A stretch of DNA of 64,000 nt from Clavibacter sepedonicus (GTDB lineage: Bacteria > Actinomycetota > Actinomycetes > Actinomycetales > Microbacteriaceae). Below the pieces are notes generated by a model. It was given only the letters and a program-made list of their open reading frames with translations. It searched no databases and was not told the DNA's origin. Numbering within the stretch: position 1 is the stretch's first letter; each line of letters begins with the position of its first letter. Below, in pieces: positions 21,701 through 30,879 of the stretch. Both the position numbers and the translations under genes were made by a program. The DNA lies in contig NC_010407.1 in the NCBI RefSeq assembly GCF_000069225.1, positions 2,480,001-2,544,000 of the forward strand, in the 5' to 3' direction.

Positions 21701-22538
21701 CCGCTTCGTCGACACCGCGCAGGGCGGCACGGGCGACAGCAGGCACGTCATCCGCGCGTATCCCGCGCTCGTCGACGAGGGGTCCACCGTCGCGATCCGC
21801 CTCATGGCGACCGCCGAGGACCAGGCCCGCGCGATGCCCGGCGGCGTGCGGCGCCTCCTGGTGCTCGCCATCGCGAACCCCTCGGCCTACGTGAAGCAGC
21901 ACCTCACGAGCCAGGAGAAGCTGATGCTCGCGACGAGCCCGTACCCGAACGTGCAGGCGCTCTTCGACGACTGCCTGCTCGCGTGCATCGACCAGGTGCT
22001 CGAGCGCGTGGCCCCGGGCGGCGCGATCTACTCGAAGGAGCTGTTCGAGACGGCGCGCGACCGCGTCTCCGGCGTCGTCATGGACTCGATGTTCGACACC
22101 GTGGCGCTCGTCAACCGGATCCTCACGGGCGCGCGCGACGCCGAGCGCGCGATCAAGCAGGCCACGAGCATGCAGCTCATCGGCGCGCTCACGGACGCGC
22201 GCGAGCAGCTCGCCGGCCTCGTGCACCCGGGCTTCGTCTCGGCGACCGGCCTCGCCCGGCTCCAGCGCCTGCCCGCCTACCTCTCCGGCCTCACCCACCG
22301 CGTGCAGCGCCTCCCCGACCAGCCCGCGCGCGACCGCGCGTGGATGACCGAGGTGCAGAAGGCGACCGACCTCTACCGCGAGGCCGGCGGCGTCATCCCG
22401 TCGGCGCCGCACGCGCCCGCGTCGCTCGTGCACGCCCGCTGGATGCTCGAGGAGCTGCGCCTCAGCCTCTTCGCCCAGCACCTGCCGACGGCCGAGCCGG
22501 TGTCGCTGCAGCGGATCCGGAAGGTGCTCGCGGGCTGA
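18720..22538 (+). CDS. hrpA: ATP-dependent RNA helicase HrpA
   Basis: A 1272-residue DEAH-box helicase. Motif I is VAGATGSGKTTQLP (about residues 34-47), motif II DEAHERSLNIDF (about 124-135), motif III SATID, motif V ATNVAETSLTVPGIKYVIDAG and motif VI QRSGRSGRTSDGIAIRLY. The winged-helix, ratchet and OB-like regions follow, then the long C-terminal DUF3418-type region typical of bacterial HrpA (from about residue 680). Bacterial HrpA resolves stalled or collided ribosomes and processes some mRNAs. Length matches the actinobacterial and E. coli proteins. It is a single-gene unit, divergent from the acyl-CoA ligase. Confidence 0.97.
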   Translation: MESSIVYPPELPVSRMRDEIADAIRDNQVVIVAGATGSGKTTQLPKICLELGRESIGHTQPRRLAARTISERIAEELGGEVGQLVGYQVRFTDKVSADTRIKLMTDGILLNELQRDRLLKKYDTIIIDEAHERSLNIDFLLGYLKQLLPRRPDLKLIITSATIDPQSFSKHFGDAPIVEVSGRTYPVEIRYRPLVAEAAVAGEDDDLADAPLERPADDRDFLEGINAALDELAAESSGDVLVFLSGENEIRDAEDAIRSRNLPHTEVLPLYGRLSSADQHRVFQPSTQAGVRRRIVLATNVAETSLTVPGIKYVIDAGTARISRYSVRSKVQRLPIEAISQASANQRSGRSGRTSDGIAIRLYSEEDFLRRPEFTEPEILRTNLAAVILQMVSLGLGDIAAFPFLQPPDSRGIKDGVDLLTELGAVIRSPDGTPALTQVGRDLSRLPIDPRFARMVVESRKHGVSREVMIIVAGLTIQDVRERPLEKRPQADQQHARFVDPSSDFITLLNLWNHLEEKEAELSSSAFRRMCKAEFLNYVRVREWKDVFRQLRQLARPLDLAMNEPKADPDGIHKSLLAGLLSHIGLKDAQKKDYVGARQSRFVVFPGSALAKKQPDAIMSAELVETSRLFARTNAAIDPAWAEPIAGGLVKRTHSEPHWEKKQGATVAWERVTLYGVPIVLKRRVQFSRIDPAYARELFIRHALVEGDWESQQAFDRANRRLREELAEVEERTRRRDILNDDEAVFEFYDKRIPRDVASTRAFEGWWKKQRQETPELLTMTAEELVASDAMDVDEAAFPPTWQQGDQRLSLTYRFEPGAPDDGVTVQVPLALLARLSPAGFDWQVPGMRRDLVTAMIKALPKALRKNVVPAADWADRLLEGLPEPDPQHPVAFTTTIAGLIMRKAHVRVADDDFDLDRIPAHLRMAFRVVDERGREVAAGRDLTELQARLSSRARDSVARATARPVERVAGAKGPATRGMERTGLTTWDLDELPRFVDTAQGGTGDSRHVIRAYPALVDEGSTVAIRLMATAEDQARAMPGGVRRLLVLAIANPSAYVKQHLTSQEKLMLATSPYPNVQALFDDCLLACIDQVLERVAPGGAIYSKELFETARDRVSGVVMDSMFDTVALVNRILTGARDAERAIKQATSMQLIGALTDAREQLAGLVHPGFVSATGLARLQRLPAYLSGLTHRVQRLPDQPARDRAWMTEVQKATDLYREAGGVIPSAPHAPASLVHARWMLEELRLSLFAQHLPTAEPVSLQRIRKVLAG

Positions 22539-22756
22539 GGCGCGGGATCAGGCGGGGGTCGGGCACGTGCCCGGTCGCCTCGTGGCTCGTCGCTGGCGTC
22601 GAGTTCGTATGCAACCTCGTGTACAGCGCTGTCGACACACAGATGTTCGCTGCGGGGAACATCGTCGAAACACGGGCTGAGCAGAGTGGTCGCACGACGC
22701 CCACCGGAGAGCGTCGTGCTCCCCGCCCTGCACCGTCGCCCGTGAAAGGCCCTGCC

Positions 22757-24463
22757 ATGACGCCAGACACCCGGTCAGCTCCACCCGGCCCCAGCTCCGC
22801 CGCCCCCGCCGTCGCCTCCGCCTCCGCCGACTCGACCACCCGCGCCGCCACGCGCGAGAGCCTCGAGGACTACACCCTCCGCTTCGCGCCCCGCTCCTAC
22901 CGGCGCTGGACCGCCGGCGTCGTCGCCACCAGCGCCCTCGGCGGCATCGCCTACCTCGCGGACTTCTCCATCGGGGCCAACATCGGCATCGCCCACGGCA
23001 CCACGAACGCGCTCCTCGGGATCCTCGTCGCCGCCGTCATCATCTTCGTCACCGGCATCCCGCTCGCGTACTACGCGGCCCGGTACAACATCGACCTCGA
23101 CCTCATCACGCGCGGATCCGGCTTCGGCTACCACGGCTCGATCATCACCAACGTGATCTTCGCCACGTTCACGTTCATCTTCTTCGCGCTCGAGGGCTCG
23201 ATCATGGCGCAGGGGCTCGAGCTCGGCCTCGGCATCCCGCGCCCGGTGGGCTACGCGGCGTCGACGCTGCTCGTGATCCCGCTCGTGATCTACGGCATGA
23301 AGGCGCTGTCGAAGCTGCAGGTCTGGACCACGCCGCTCTGGCTCGTGCTGATGGTGATCCCGTTCGCCTACCTCGTCATCGCGAACCCCGGGTCGGTGGG
23401 CACCTTCCTCGCCTACCCGGGCGAGGGCGGCGGGACCGGCGGCGCCGACCTCGCGTCGGTGATGCTGGCGGCCGGCGTCTGCCTCTCGCTCATCGCGCAG
23501 ATCGCCGAGCAGATCGACTACCTCCGCTTCATGCCGCCGAAGACCGACGCCAACCGCGTCGCCTGGTGGCGCGCCGTCATCCTCGCGGGACCCGGCTGGG
23601 TGCTCTTCGGCGCCGTCAAGCAGGCCGTGGGCCTCTTCATCGCCGTCTACCTCATCGCCACGCTCGATCCCGCCGCCTCGGCGACCGCGAACGAGCCGGT
23701 CCACCAGTTCCTCGGCGTCTACGAGCAGATGATGCCCGGCTGGCTGGCCCTCGCCCTCGCCGTGGTGCTCGTGGTGATCTCGCAGATCAAGATCAACGTG
23801 ACGAACGCCTACTCGGGATCCCTCGCCTGGACGAACTCGTTCACCCGCGTCACCCGCACGTACCCCGGACGCATGGTCTTCGTGATCGTGAACCTCGCCA
23901 TCGCGCTCGCGCTGATGGAGCTCAACATGTTCGACTTCCTCAACACGATCCTCGGCTTCTACGCCAACTGCGGCATGGCCTGGATCGTCACCGTGGCGAC
24001 CGACATCGCGATCAACAAGCACGTGCTGGGGCTGTCGCCCAAGCACCCGGAGTTCCGGCGCGGCATGCTCCACGACTGGAACCCGGTGGGCGTCGTGTCG
24101 CTCGCGCTCAGCGCGGGAATCTCCATCGCCATGTTCTTCGGCGCGTTCGGGCCGGACATCGCCCCGTTCTCGCCGATGTTCGCGGTCGGCATCGCGATCG
24201 TCGCCACCCCGCTCATGGCGATCCTCACGCGCGGCCGCTACTACCTCCGCCGCACCGACGACGGCATCGACCTCCCGATGCTCGACGCGGACGGCAACCC
24301 CTCCGCCGCGCTGCTGCGCTGCCACGTCACGGGGTTGGAGTTCGAGCGGCCCGACATGATCCTCTCGGCGGAGCGCGCGGAGGACGGCTCGCCGCAGTAC
24401 ATCTCCTCGCTCGCGCTCGCCACCGACCGGACGGGGCGCTACGTGCTCCCCGCGCAGCGATGA
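22757..24463 (+). CDS. NCS1-family nucleobase/allantoin/urea-type permease
   Basis: A 568-residue integral membrane protein with about twelve helices between residues 50 and 490 and soluble ends. LEDYTLRFAPRSYRRWTAGVVATSALGGIAYLADFSIGANIG is of the NCS1 purine/cytosine permease type, as are AEQIDYLRFMPP and INVTNAYSGSLAWTNSF. GAAAGG lies about 7 nt before the ATG. It is followed by a GntR regulator and by urea carboxylase and allophanate hydrolase, so a nitrogen-rich small molecule such as urea, allantoin or a related amide is the likely cargo (inference). The 218-bp gap upstream contains the palindrome ACAGCGCTGT, a possible operator. Confidence 0.85.
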   Translation: MTPDTRSAPPGPSSAAPAVASASADSTTRAATRESLEDYTLRFAPRSYRRWTAGVVATSALGGIAYLADFSIGANIGIAHGTTNALLGILVAAVIIFVTGIPLAYYAARYNIDLDLITRGSGFGYHGSIITNVIFATFTFIFFALEGSIMAQGLELGLGIPRPVGYAASTLLVIPLVIYGMKALSKLQVWTTPLWLVLMVIPFAYLVIANPGSVGTFLAYPGEGGGTGGADLASVMLAAGVCLSLIAQIAEQIDYLRFMPPKTDANRVAWWRAVILAGPGWVLFGAVKQAVGLFIAVYLIATLDPAASATANEPVHQFLGVYEQMMPGWLALALAVVLVVISQIKINVTNAYSGSLAWTNSFTRVTRTYPGRMVFVIVNLAIALALMELNMFDFLNTILGFYANCGMAWIVTVATDIAINKHVLGLSPKHPEFRRGMLHDWNPVGVVSLALSAGISIAMFFGAFGPDIAPFSPMFAVGIAIVATPLMAILTRGRYYLRRTDDGIDLPMLDADGNPSAALLRCHVTGLEFERPDMILSAERAEDGSPQYISSLALATDRTGRYVLPAQR

Positions 24464-24516
24464 GCCCCATGCTGACGGAGCCGCCGCTCCGGAGGATCGT
24501 CTCCCTCGGCGGACCG

Positions 24517-24522
24517 TATGGT
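24517..24522 (+). promoter_or_regulatory. -10 box of leaderless GntR gene
   Basis: TATGGT lies 6 nt before the ATG at 24529. The intervening GCAGGG could also act as a weak ribosome-binding site. Confidence 0.4.
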
Positions 24523-24528
24523 GCAGGG

Positions 24529-25263
24529 ATGAGCGACGACGAGAACGCCCCCGAGACCCCGACGGCGTCCGCCGCCGCGACCGGGCCACGGCGTTCCCGC
24601 ACCGACCACGTCTACGAGCAGCTCCGCGACCGCCTCATGAGCGGGGCCTACGCGCCGCGCACCCGGCTCCGGGAGGAGGCGATCGCCGCCGAGATGCAGG
24701 TCTCGCGGACGCCCGTGCGCACGGCGCTCTTCATGCTCCGCAGCGACGGCCTCATCGAGAACGACGAGTACGGCTACCGCGTCGTCATGCCGGACCTGCA
24801 AGCCCTCGCCGCCCTGTACGAGCTGCGGGTCACCCTCGAGATGCGCGGGATCCAGCGCACCATCGACTACGACGCCGCCGCGTACGACCTCCCGCTCCTC
24901 ACCGCGGAGCTCGACCGGTGGCGGGAGTTCGCGGAGAGCCCGCCGTCGCCGACCCCGCAGTTCGTGGTCGAGGACGAGCGCTTCCACGTCACGCTCTGCC
25001 GTGCCGCCGGCAACGAGGCGATCGTCGACGCCCTCGAGGCCGTCAACCACCGGATCCGCTCGGTGCGCATGTACGACTACGTGACCGAGGACCGCATCAC
25101 CGCGACCGTCCAGGAGCACCTGGCGATCGGCGACCTCGTCGTCGCCGGCGACGTCGAGGCGGCCAAGGCCGCGCTCGGCGAGCACGTCGGCGTCTCCCTG
25201 GACACCGTGATGGCCCGGGCCACCCGCGCCATCACCAACATGGTCACCCGCGGCGTCCTCTGA
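24529..25263 (+). CDS. GntR-family (FCD domain) regulator of urea use
   Basis: A 244-residue regulator. The N-terminal winged helix (about residues 20-85) contains VYEQLRDRLMSGAYAPRTRLREEAIAAEMQVSRTPVRTALFMLRSDGLIE. The FCD all-helical ligand domain follows, with the metal-binding pattern of this group (ELRVTLEMRG, DERFHVTLCRAAGNEAIVDAL, VQEHLAIGDLVVAGD). The start at 24529 is favoured; an ATG at 24462 overlapping the permease stop would add 22 residues of low-complexity sequence. It sits inside the permease-carboxylase cluster and probably controls it, for instance through the palindrome upstream of the permease. Confidence 0.88.
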   Translation: MSDDENAPETPTASAAATGPRRSRTDHVYEQLRDRLMSGAYAPRTRLREEAIAAEMQVSRTPVRTALFMLRSDGLIENDEYGYRVVMPDLQALAALYELRVTLEMRGIQRTIDYDAAAYDLPLLTAELDRWREFAESPPSPTPQFVVEDERFHVTLCRAAGNEAIVDALEAVNHRIRSVRMYDYVTEDRITATVQEHLAIGDLVVAGDVEAAKAALGEHVGVSLDTVMARATRAITNMVTRGVL

Positions 25264-25362
25264 CGCCCCTCCCCGCCCGACCCGCGACACCCGACCCGCG
25301 TCACCCGCGCCGCCCGATCCCCGGGCCGCGCGCTCCTCCGCCGACCCGGAAAGCAGAGAGCC

Positions 25363-28300
25363 ATGCCCACGCCCGCTCCCCCCGCACCGCGCTTCGACAG
25401 CGTCCTCATCGCCAACCGCGGCGAGATCGCCCGCCGCATCATCCGCACCGCCAGGCGCATGGGGCTGCGCACCATCGCCGTGTACTCGGAGGCCGACCGC
25501 GCCGCCCCGCATGTCCGCGAGGCCGACGAGGCCCATCTCCTCGGGCCGAGCGAGCCGGAGCGCAGCTACCTCGACATCGACCGCATCATCGAGGTCGCGC
25601 AGGCCGCCTGCGCCGGCGCCATCCACCCGGGCTACGGCTTCATCTCGGAGAGCGCCGCGTTCGCCCGGGCCGTCGAGGAGGCGGGCATGGTCTTCGTCGG
25701 CCCCACCTGGCAGCAGATCGAGGCCTTCGGCCCGAAGCACACCGCGCGCGCGATCGCCATGGAGTGCGGCGTCCCATGCGTGCCCGGGAGCGGCCTCGTC
25801 GCGTCGGAGGACGCCGCGGCCGAGGCCGCCGCCGCGGTCGGCTACCCGGTGATGGTGAAGGCGTCGGGCGGCGGAGGCGGCGTGGGCATCGTGACCTGCG
25901 CCGACGAGACGCAGCTCCGCGCCGCGTACGCCTCGGTCACGCGGCTGGCCGCGGCGAACTTCGCGACCCCCGGCGTGTTCGTGGAGCGCTTCATCGCCCG
26001 TGCCCGCCACCTCGAGGTGCAGGTGTTCGGCGACGGCGCGGGCGAGGTGGCGATCCTGGGCGACCGGGACTGCAGCCTGCAGCGCCGCCACCAGAAGGTC
26101 GTCGAGGAGGCCCCGGCTCCGCACCTCCCCGAGCACGTGCGCGAGACGATGCACCGCAGCGCGGCCGCCCTCGCCCGGCACGTCGGCTACCGCTCGGCCG
26201 GCACGGTCGAGTTCGTGTACGACGACCGGACCGAGGACGTGTTCTTCCTCGAGATGAACACCCGGCTCCAGGCCGAGCACCCGGTGACCGAGCAGGTCCT
26301 CGGCATCGACCTCGTCGAGTGGATGCTGCGCGTGGGCCTCGGCGACGTCGGCCCCGCGGGCTTCCTCGCCGCGGCCGAGATCCCCTCGCCGACGCGCCAC
26401 TCCGTGGAGGCGCGCATCTACGCGGAGGACCCCACGAAGGACCACCGCCCGAGCTCGGGCCTGCTGACCGAGGTCGCGTTCCCGGCGGGCGCCGTGGCCG
26501 GCCCGGCCGACCTCCGCATCGAGAGCGGGGTGGAGACGGGCGACGTCGTCACCCCGGTCTACGACCCGATGCTCGCCAAGCTCATCGTCACTGCCGACGA
26601 CCGCACCGCGGCCTTCGCCGCCCTCTCGGACGCGCTCGCCGAGACGCGGATCCACGGGCTGGAGACCAACGTCGGCCTGCTGGCGAGCATCGCCCGGTGC
26701 CCGGAGGTCCTCGACGGGAGCATGACGACCTCGCTCCTGGAGACCCTCCGCGACGAGCGCCCCCGCATCGACGTGGAGCGCGGCGGCGCGTCCACCACCA
26801 TCCAGGACTGGCCGGGACGACTCGGCCACTGGCAGGTCGGCGTCCCGCCGGGAGGCCCGATGGACGACCGCTCCTTCCGCCTCGCGAACCGCGCAGTCGG
26901 CAACCCGGAGGGCACTCCGGCCCTCGAGTGCACCGTGACCGGACCCGCGCTGCGGTTCTCCCACGCGACCCTCGTCTGCGTCACCGGCGCGGAGACGGTC
27001 GTGACCGTCGACGGGGCGCCCGTCCCGCAGTGGGAGCCCGTCCTCGTGCCGGCGGGCGGCACGCTCGACGTCGGCACCGTGCGCGGCGTCGGGGTCCGGA
27101 CCTACGTCGCCGCGCGGGCGGGCTTCGACGTGCCCGCGTACCTCGGCAGCGCCGCCACGTTCGCGCCCGGGGGCTTCGGCGGGCACGGCGGCCGAGCGCT
27201 CGCCACGGGCGACGTGCTCCGGACGGCGCCGCTCGACGAGGCGGGATCCGCGGCGGGACTCGGCGAGCCCGCTCCCGTGCCGCCGGCGGAGCGTCCCGTC
27301 ATCGGCGCCTCGTGGACGCTGCACGTCGCCGAGGGACCGCACCCGGCCCCGGACTACTTCACCCCCGATGACATGGCCGCGATCTACGACGCCGAGTGGG
27401 AGGTGCACTTCCACGCGGCGCGCACCGGGATCCGGCTCGTCGGCCCGAAGCCGCGCTGGGCACGACCGGACGGCGGCGAGGCGGGCCTGCACCCCTCGAA
27501 CCTGCACGACAACGCGTACTCCGTCGGCGCGATCAACTTCACCGGCGACACCCCGTCGATCCTCGGACCCGACGGCCCGAGCCTCGGCGGCTTCGCCTGC
27601 CCGGTCACGGTCGTGAGCGCCGACCGCTGGAAGCTCGGCCAGCTGCGCCCCGGCGACACGCTGCGCCTGGTCCCCGTCGACGAGTCGGAGCTGCCGCGCA
27701 TCGGCGAGGCCCGGCGCACGGCCGACGCCTTCGTCCCGCGCTCCTCCCGGCGGGACGACGATGACGGCGTGCTCGCCCGCCGACCGGCGACCGACGCCGC
27801 TCCCGAGGTCGTCTACCGCCGGGGCGGCGACGACAACCTCCTCGTCGAGTACGGGCCGATGACGCTCGACCTCGGGCTGCGGATGCGGATCCACGCGCTC
27901 ATGGAGGCGCTCGCCCGCGTCGACCCGGCCGGGCTCGTGGACGTCACGCCGGGCGTCCGATCGCTGCACCTGCACGTCGACCCCGCCGTGCTGGGCGTGC
28001 GCCGGCTGCTCGGGCTCCTGCGAGAGCTGGAGGACACGATCCCGGCGACGGCCGACCTCGTGGTCCCCAGCCGCGAGGTGCACCTGCCGCTCTCGTGGGA
28101 CGACCCGAGCATCCACGAGGCCATCGACCGGTACGCGTCGCTCATCCGCGACGACGCCCCGTGGAACCCGTCCAACATCGAGTTCATCCGCCGCGCCAAC
28201 GGCCTGGGGTCGGTGGACGAGGTCCGCGACATCGTCATGTCCGCGCAGTACATGGTCCTCGGCCTCGGCGACGTCTACCTCGGCGCCCCGGCGGCGGCCC

Positions 28301-28992
28301 CGCTCGATCCCCGCCACCGGCTGATGACGACCAAGTACAACCCGGCGCGCACGTGGACGGCCGAGGGCACGGTCGGCATCGGCGGGACGTACATGTGCAT
28401 CTACGGCATGGACAGCCCCGGCGGCTACCAGCTCATCGGCCGCACGCTCCCCATCTGGGCGGGCCTGCGCACGCGCCGGCGGGCGTTCCGCGACGGCCAC
28501 CCGTGGCTGCTGCGTTTCTTCGACCGGATCCGCTACCACCCCGTGAGCGCCGACGAGCTGATGCACCTGCGCTCCGAGATGGCGGCCGACCGGCTCGAGC
28601 TCGACATCCGACCGGGCGAGTTCTCGCTGCGCGAGCACGAGGACATGCTCGCGCGCGACGCCGAGCCGATCGCCGCGTGGGAGGCGGCCGGCGAGTTCGC
28701 CGTCCGCGAGGAGGCCGTCGGCGCCGACTCCGTGGAGGACGATGTCCGATCCCGGCTGCCCGAGGGCGCCACCGTGGTGGAGGCGCCGATGGCCGGCGCC
28801 GTGTGGAAGGTCGAGGCATCGACCGGGGCCGACGTGGGAGTCGGCGCCGCGCTCCTCGTCCTCGAGGCGATGAAGATGGAGACGCCCGTCCGCGCGCCCC
28901 ACGACCTGCGCGTGGTGGAGATGCTCGTCGCGGCCGGTGCCACCGTCGCGGCCGGCCAGCCGCTCGCCATCGTCTCCGCCACCGCCCCCTGA
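25363..28992 (+). CDS. uca: urea carboxylase
   Basis: A 1209-residue biotin enzyme. Residues about 1-455 are biotin carboxylase (LIANRGEIARRIIRTARRMG, ATP-grasp GGGGGVGIV, ERFIARARHLEVQVFGDG, EMNTRLQAEHPVTEQV). Then come the two allophanate-hydrolase-like KipA/KipI regions (TTIQDWPGRLGHWQVGVPPGGPMDD; and about residues 830-1060), and a C-terminal biotinyl domain with the biotin lysine in VLEAMKMETP (about residue 1169). It carboxylates urea to allophanate using ATP and bicarbonate. Guanidine carboxylases share this architecture, but their usual partner genes and riboswitch are not seen here, so urea is favoured. CAGAGAG precedes the ATG. Confidence 0.92.
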   Translation: MPTPAPPAPRFDSVLIANRGEIARRIIRTARRMGLRTIAVYSEADRAAPHVREADEAHLLGPSEPERSYLDIDRIIEVAQAACAGAIHPGYGFISESAAFARAVEEAGMVFVGPTWQQIEAFGPKHTARAIAMECGVPCVPGSGLVASEDAAAEAAAAVGYPVMVKASGGGGGVGIVTCADETQLRAAYASVTRLAAANFATPGVFVERFIARARHLEVQVFGDGAGEVAILGDRDCSLQRRHQKVVEEAPAPHLPEHVRETMHRSAAALARHVGYRSAGTVEFVYDDRTEDVFFLEMNTRLQAEHPVTEQVLGIDLVEWMLRVGLGDVGPAGFLAAAEIPSPTRHSVEARIYAEDPTKDHRPSSGLLTEVAFPAGAVAGPADLRIESGVETGDVVTPVYDPMLAKLIVTADDRTAAFAALSDALAETRIHGLETNVGLLASIARCPEVLDGSMTTSLLETLRDERPRIDVERGGASTTIQDWPGRLGHWQVGVPPGGPMDDRSFRLANRAVGNPEGTPALECTVTGPALRFSHATLVCVTGAETVVTVDGAPVPQWEPVLVPAGGTLDVGTVRGVGVRTYVAARAGFDVPAYLGSAATFAPGGFGGHGGRALATGDVLRTAPLDEAGSAAGLGEPAPVPPAERPVIGASWTLHVAEGPHPAPDYFTPDDMAAIYDAEWEVHFHAARTGIRLVGPKPRWARPDGGEAGLHPSNLHDNAYSVGAINFTGDTPSILGPDGPSLGGFACPVTVVSADRWKLGQLRPGDTLRLVPVDESELPRIGEARRTADAFVPRSSRRDDDDGVLARRPATDAAPEVVYRRGGDDNLLVEYGPMTLDLGLRMRIHALMEALARVDPAGLVDVTPGVRSLHLHVDPAVLGVRRLLGLLRELEDTIPATADLVVPSREVHLPLSWDDPSIHEAIDRYASLIRDDAPWNPSNIEFIRRANGLGSVDEVRDIVMSAQYMVLGLGDVYLGAPAAAPLDPRHRLMTTKYNPARTWTAEGTVGIGGTYMCIYGMDSPGGYQLIGRTLPIWAGLRTRRRAFRDGHPWLLRFFDRIRYHPVSADELMHLRSEMAADRLELDIRPGEFSLREHEDMLARDAEPIAAWEAAGEFAVREEAVGADSVEDDVRSRLPEGATVVEAPMAGAVWKVEASTGADVGVGAALLVLEAMKMETPVRAPHDLRVVEMLVAAGATVAAGQPLAIVSATAP

Positions 28993-29053
28993 CCGCCGCG
29001 TCGCCACGAGCGCCGCACCCCAACGACCACCGCACCCCGAACGGAGACCCCGC

Positions 29054-30835
29054 ATGACCTCCTCGCCCACGTCAGCTCCCCTCACCCCTCCCGCTCCTCC
29101 CGCGGGGGCACCGGATCCGGTCGGCCGCGTCCGCGCCGCCTACCGGCGCATCGTGGAGGCGGACCGGCCCGAGGTCTGGATCACGCTGCGCCCGGAGGAG
29201 GAGGCCCTCGCCGCCGCGGCCGCCGTCGAGCGCGCCCTCGCGGATCACGGCGCCGACGCCCTGCCGCTCGCGGGCCTGGTGATCGCGGTCAAGGACAACA
29301 TCGACGCCGCCGGGTTCCCGACGACCGCAGCGCTCCCCGGCAGCGCCTACACGCCTGCGGAGAGCGCCCCCGTCGTCGCGCGCCTCGAGGCGGCGGGCGC
29401 CGTGGTCGTCGGCAAGACGAACCTCGACCAGCTCGCCACCGGGCTCGTCGGGACGCGCAGCCCCTACGGCGAGGTGCGGGGAGCGGCCGACCCCGAGCTC
29501 GTCTCCGGTGGATCCAGCTCGGGCTCCGCGGTAGCCGTCGCGCTCGGGATCGTGGACGCCGCCCTCGGCACCGACACCGCCGGATCCGGCCGCGTGCCCG
29601 CCGCCTACAACCGGCTCGTCGGGATCAAGCCCACCCTCGGCCTCCTGCCTGCCCGCGGCGTCGTGCCGGCCGCGCCCTCCTACGACACCGTGACGGTGTT
29701 CGCCCGCACCCTCGGCCTGGCCGAACGCGTGGCCGGGGTGATGGCGGGCGTCGACGACGCGGATCCGGCCAGCCGCCCCTGGCCCGCCGACGCTCCGCTG
29801 AGCGCGGCTCCCGTCCTCCACCTCGCCGTGCCGGTCGACGCTGACCTCGCGCCCATGTCCCCGGAGTGGCGGCGCGCCTTCGACCGGACCGTCGCGCTGC
29901 TCGCGGACGCGGGCGTGCAGATCGTCGAGGTCGACATCGCGCCGCTGCTCGCGGCCGCCGCCCTCCTCTACGACGGCGCCCTCGTGGCCGAGCGCACGCA
30001 GGCCGTCGGGCACCTGCTCGCCGGGACGCCCGAGGGCACGGATCCGTCGGTCGCCCGCATCATCGGCTCCGGCTCCGCGAAGACGGCCGTCGAGCTCGTC
30101 GCCGACCAGCAGACGCTGCGACGCCACCGGCTGGATGCCCGGCGCATCCTCGCCGGCGTGGACGCGCTCCTGCTGCCCACGGCCCCCGGGCACCCGTCGC
30201 GCGCCGAGGTCGCGGCGGATCCGATCGGCGTGAACTCGTGGGTGGGCACGTACACGAACTTCGTGAACCTCCTCGACCTGGCCGCGATCGCGGTGCCCGG
30301 TCCCGACGCCGACGGTCGGCCCTTCGGCGTGACCCTGGTCGGTCCCGCGTTCTCGGACGCCGCGCTCGTCGACGCCGCTGGCCGGCTGCAGCGCACGATC
30401 GGCACGGCGGGTGACGACGCGCGCATCCCGACGGGGTCGTGGGGACCCGCCGCCACGCCGATCGCCGTGTTCGGCGCACACATGGTCGGGCAGCCGCTCA
30501 ACGGGCAGCTCACCGCGCTCGGCGCGCGGCTGCTCGGCGACGCGGTCACCGCGCCCGCCTACCGCCTGCACGCGCTCGACACGACGCCGCCCAAGCCGGG
30601 GCTCGTCGCCACGGACACGGGCGGCGCGAGTATCACCGGGGAGCTGTGGGCGATCCCGTCGGGCCGCGTGGCCGACTTCGTCGCGCAGCTCGCGCGCCCC
30701 ATGGTGGTCGGCAAGGTGGCGCTGGCGGACGGATCCGAGGTGCTCGGCTTCCTCTGCGAGCCCCAGGCGATCGCGGGCGCCGAGGACATCACCGAGCGCG
30801 GCTCCTGGCGCACGCACCTCGGGGCCGGGAGCTGA
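29054..30835 (+). CDS. atzF: allophanate hydrolase
   Basis: A 593-residue amidase-signature enzyme that splits allophanate to two ammonia and two carbon dioxide. The Ser-cisSer-Lys set is visible: Lys in VIAVKDNID (about residue 81) and the serines in ELVSGGSSSGSAVAVA, plus the downstream GTDTAGSGRVPAAYN. After about residue 450 comes the C-terminal domain of AtzF-type enzymes (IAVFGAHMVGQPLNGQLTAL, ITGELWAIPSGRVADFV), which acts on the N-carboxycarbamate intermediate. GGAG lies 8 nt before the ATG, 61 nt after urea carboxylase. Together the two enzymes replace urease with an ATP-dependent route. Confidence 0.93.
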   Translation: MTSSPTSAPLTPPAPPAGAPDPVGRVRAAYRRIVEADRPEVWITLRPEEEALAAAAAVERALADHGADALPLAGLVIAVKDNIDAAGFPTTAALPGSAYTPAESAPVVARLEAAGAVVVGKTNLDQLATGLVGTRSPYGEVRGAADPELVSGGSSSGSAVAVALGIVDAALGTDTAGSGRVPAAYNRLVGIKPTLGLLPARGVVPAAPSYDTVTVFARTLGLAERVAGVMAGVDDADPASRPWPADAPLSAAPVLHLAVPVDADLAPMSPEWRRAFDRTVALLADAGVQIVEVDIAPLLAAAALLYDGALVAERTQAVGHLLAGTPEGTDPSVARIIGSGSAKTAVELVADQQTLRRHRLDARRILAGVDALLLPTAPGHPSRAEVAADPIGVNSWVGTYTNFVNLLDLAAIAVPGPDADGRPFGVTLVGPAFSDAALVDAAGRLQRTIGTAGDDARIPTGSWGPAATPIAVFGAHMVGQPLNGQLTALGARLLGDAVTAPAYRLHALDTTPPKPGLVATDTGGASITGELWAIPSGRVADFVAQLARPMVVGKVALADGSEVLGFLCEPQAIAGAEDITERGSWRTHLGAGS

Positions 30836-30867
30836 GCGTCGTGCGCCGGGAGCGGTCCGCCGCCGCG

Positions 30868-30873
30868 TACCGT
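30868..30873 (+). promoter_or_regulatory. -10 box of leaderless small kinase gene
   Basis: TACCGT is 6 nt before the ATG at 30880, inside the short gap after the allophanate hydrolase gene. Confidence 0.45.
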
Positions 30874-30879
30874 CGTCGC

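Noticed and set aside
19575..22481. Long minus-strand open frame antisense to hrpA
   Set aside because: Same reason: shadow of a well-defined helicase gene.
25264..25362. Possible guanidine riboswitch before urea carboxylase
   Set aside because: The 99-bp gap is a C-rich stretch with no conserved guanidine-I-type elements that I can recognise.
24439..29085. Very long minus-strand open frame (over 1500 codons) across the urea cluster
   Set aside because: It is antisense to urea carboxylase and the GntR gene, whose domains are unmistakable; the frame is open only because G+C-rich third positions remove stops.
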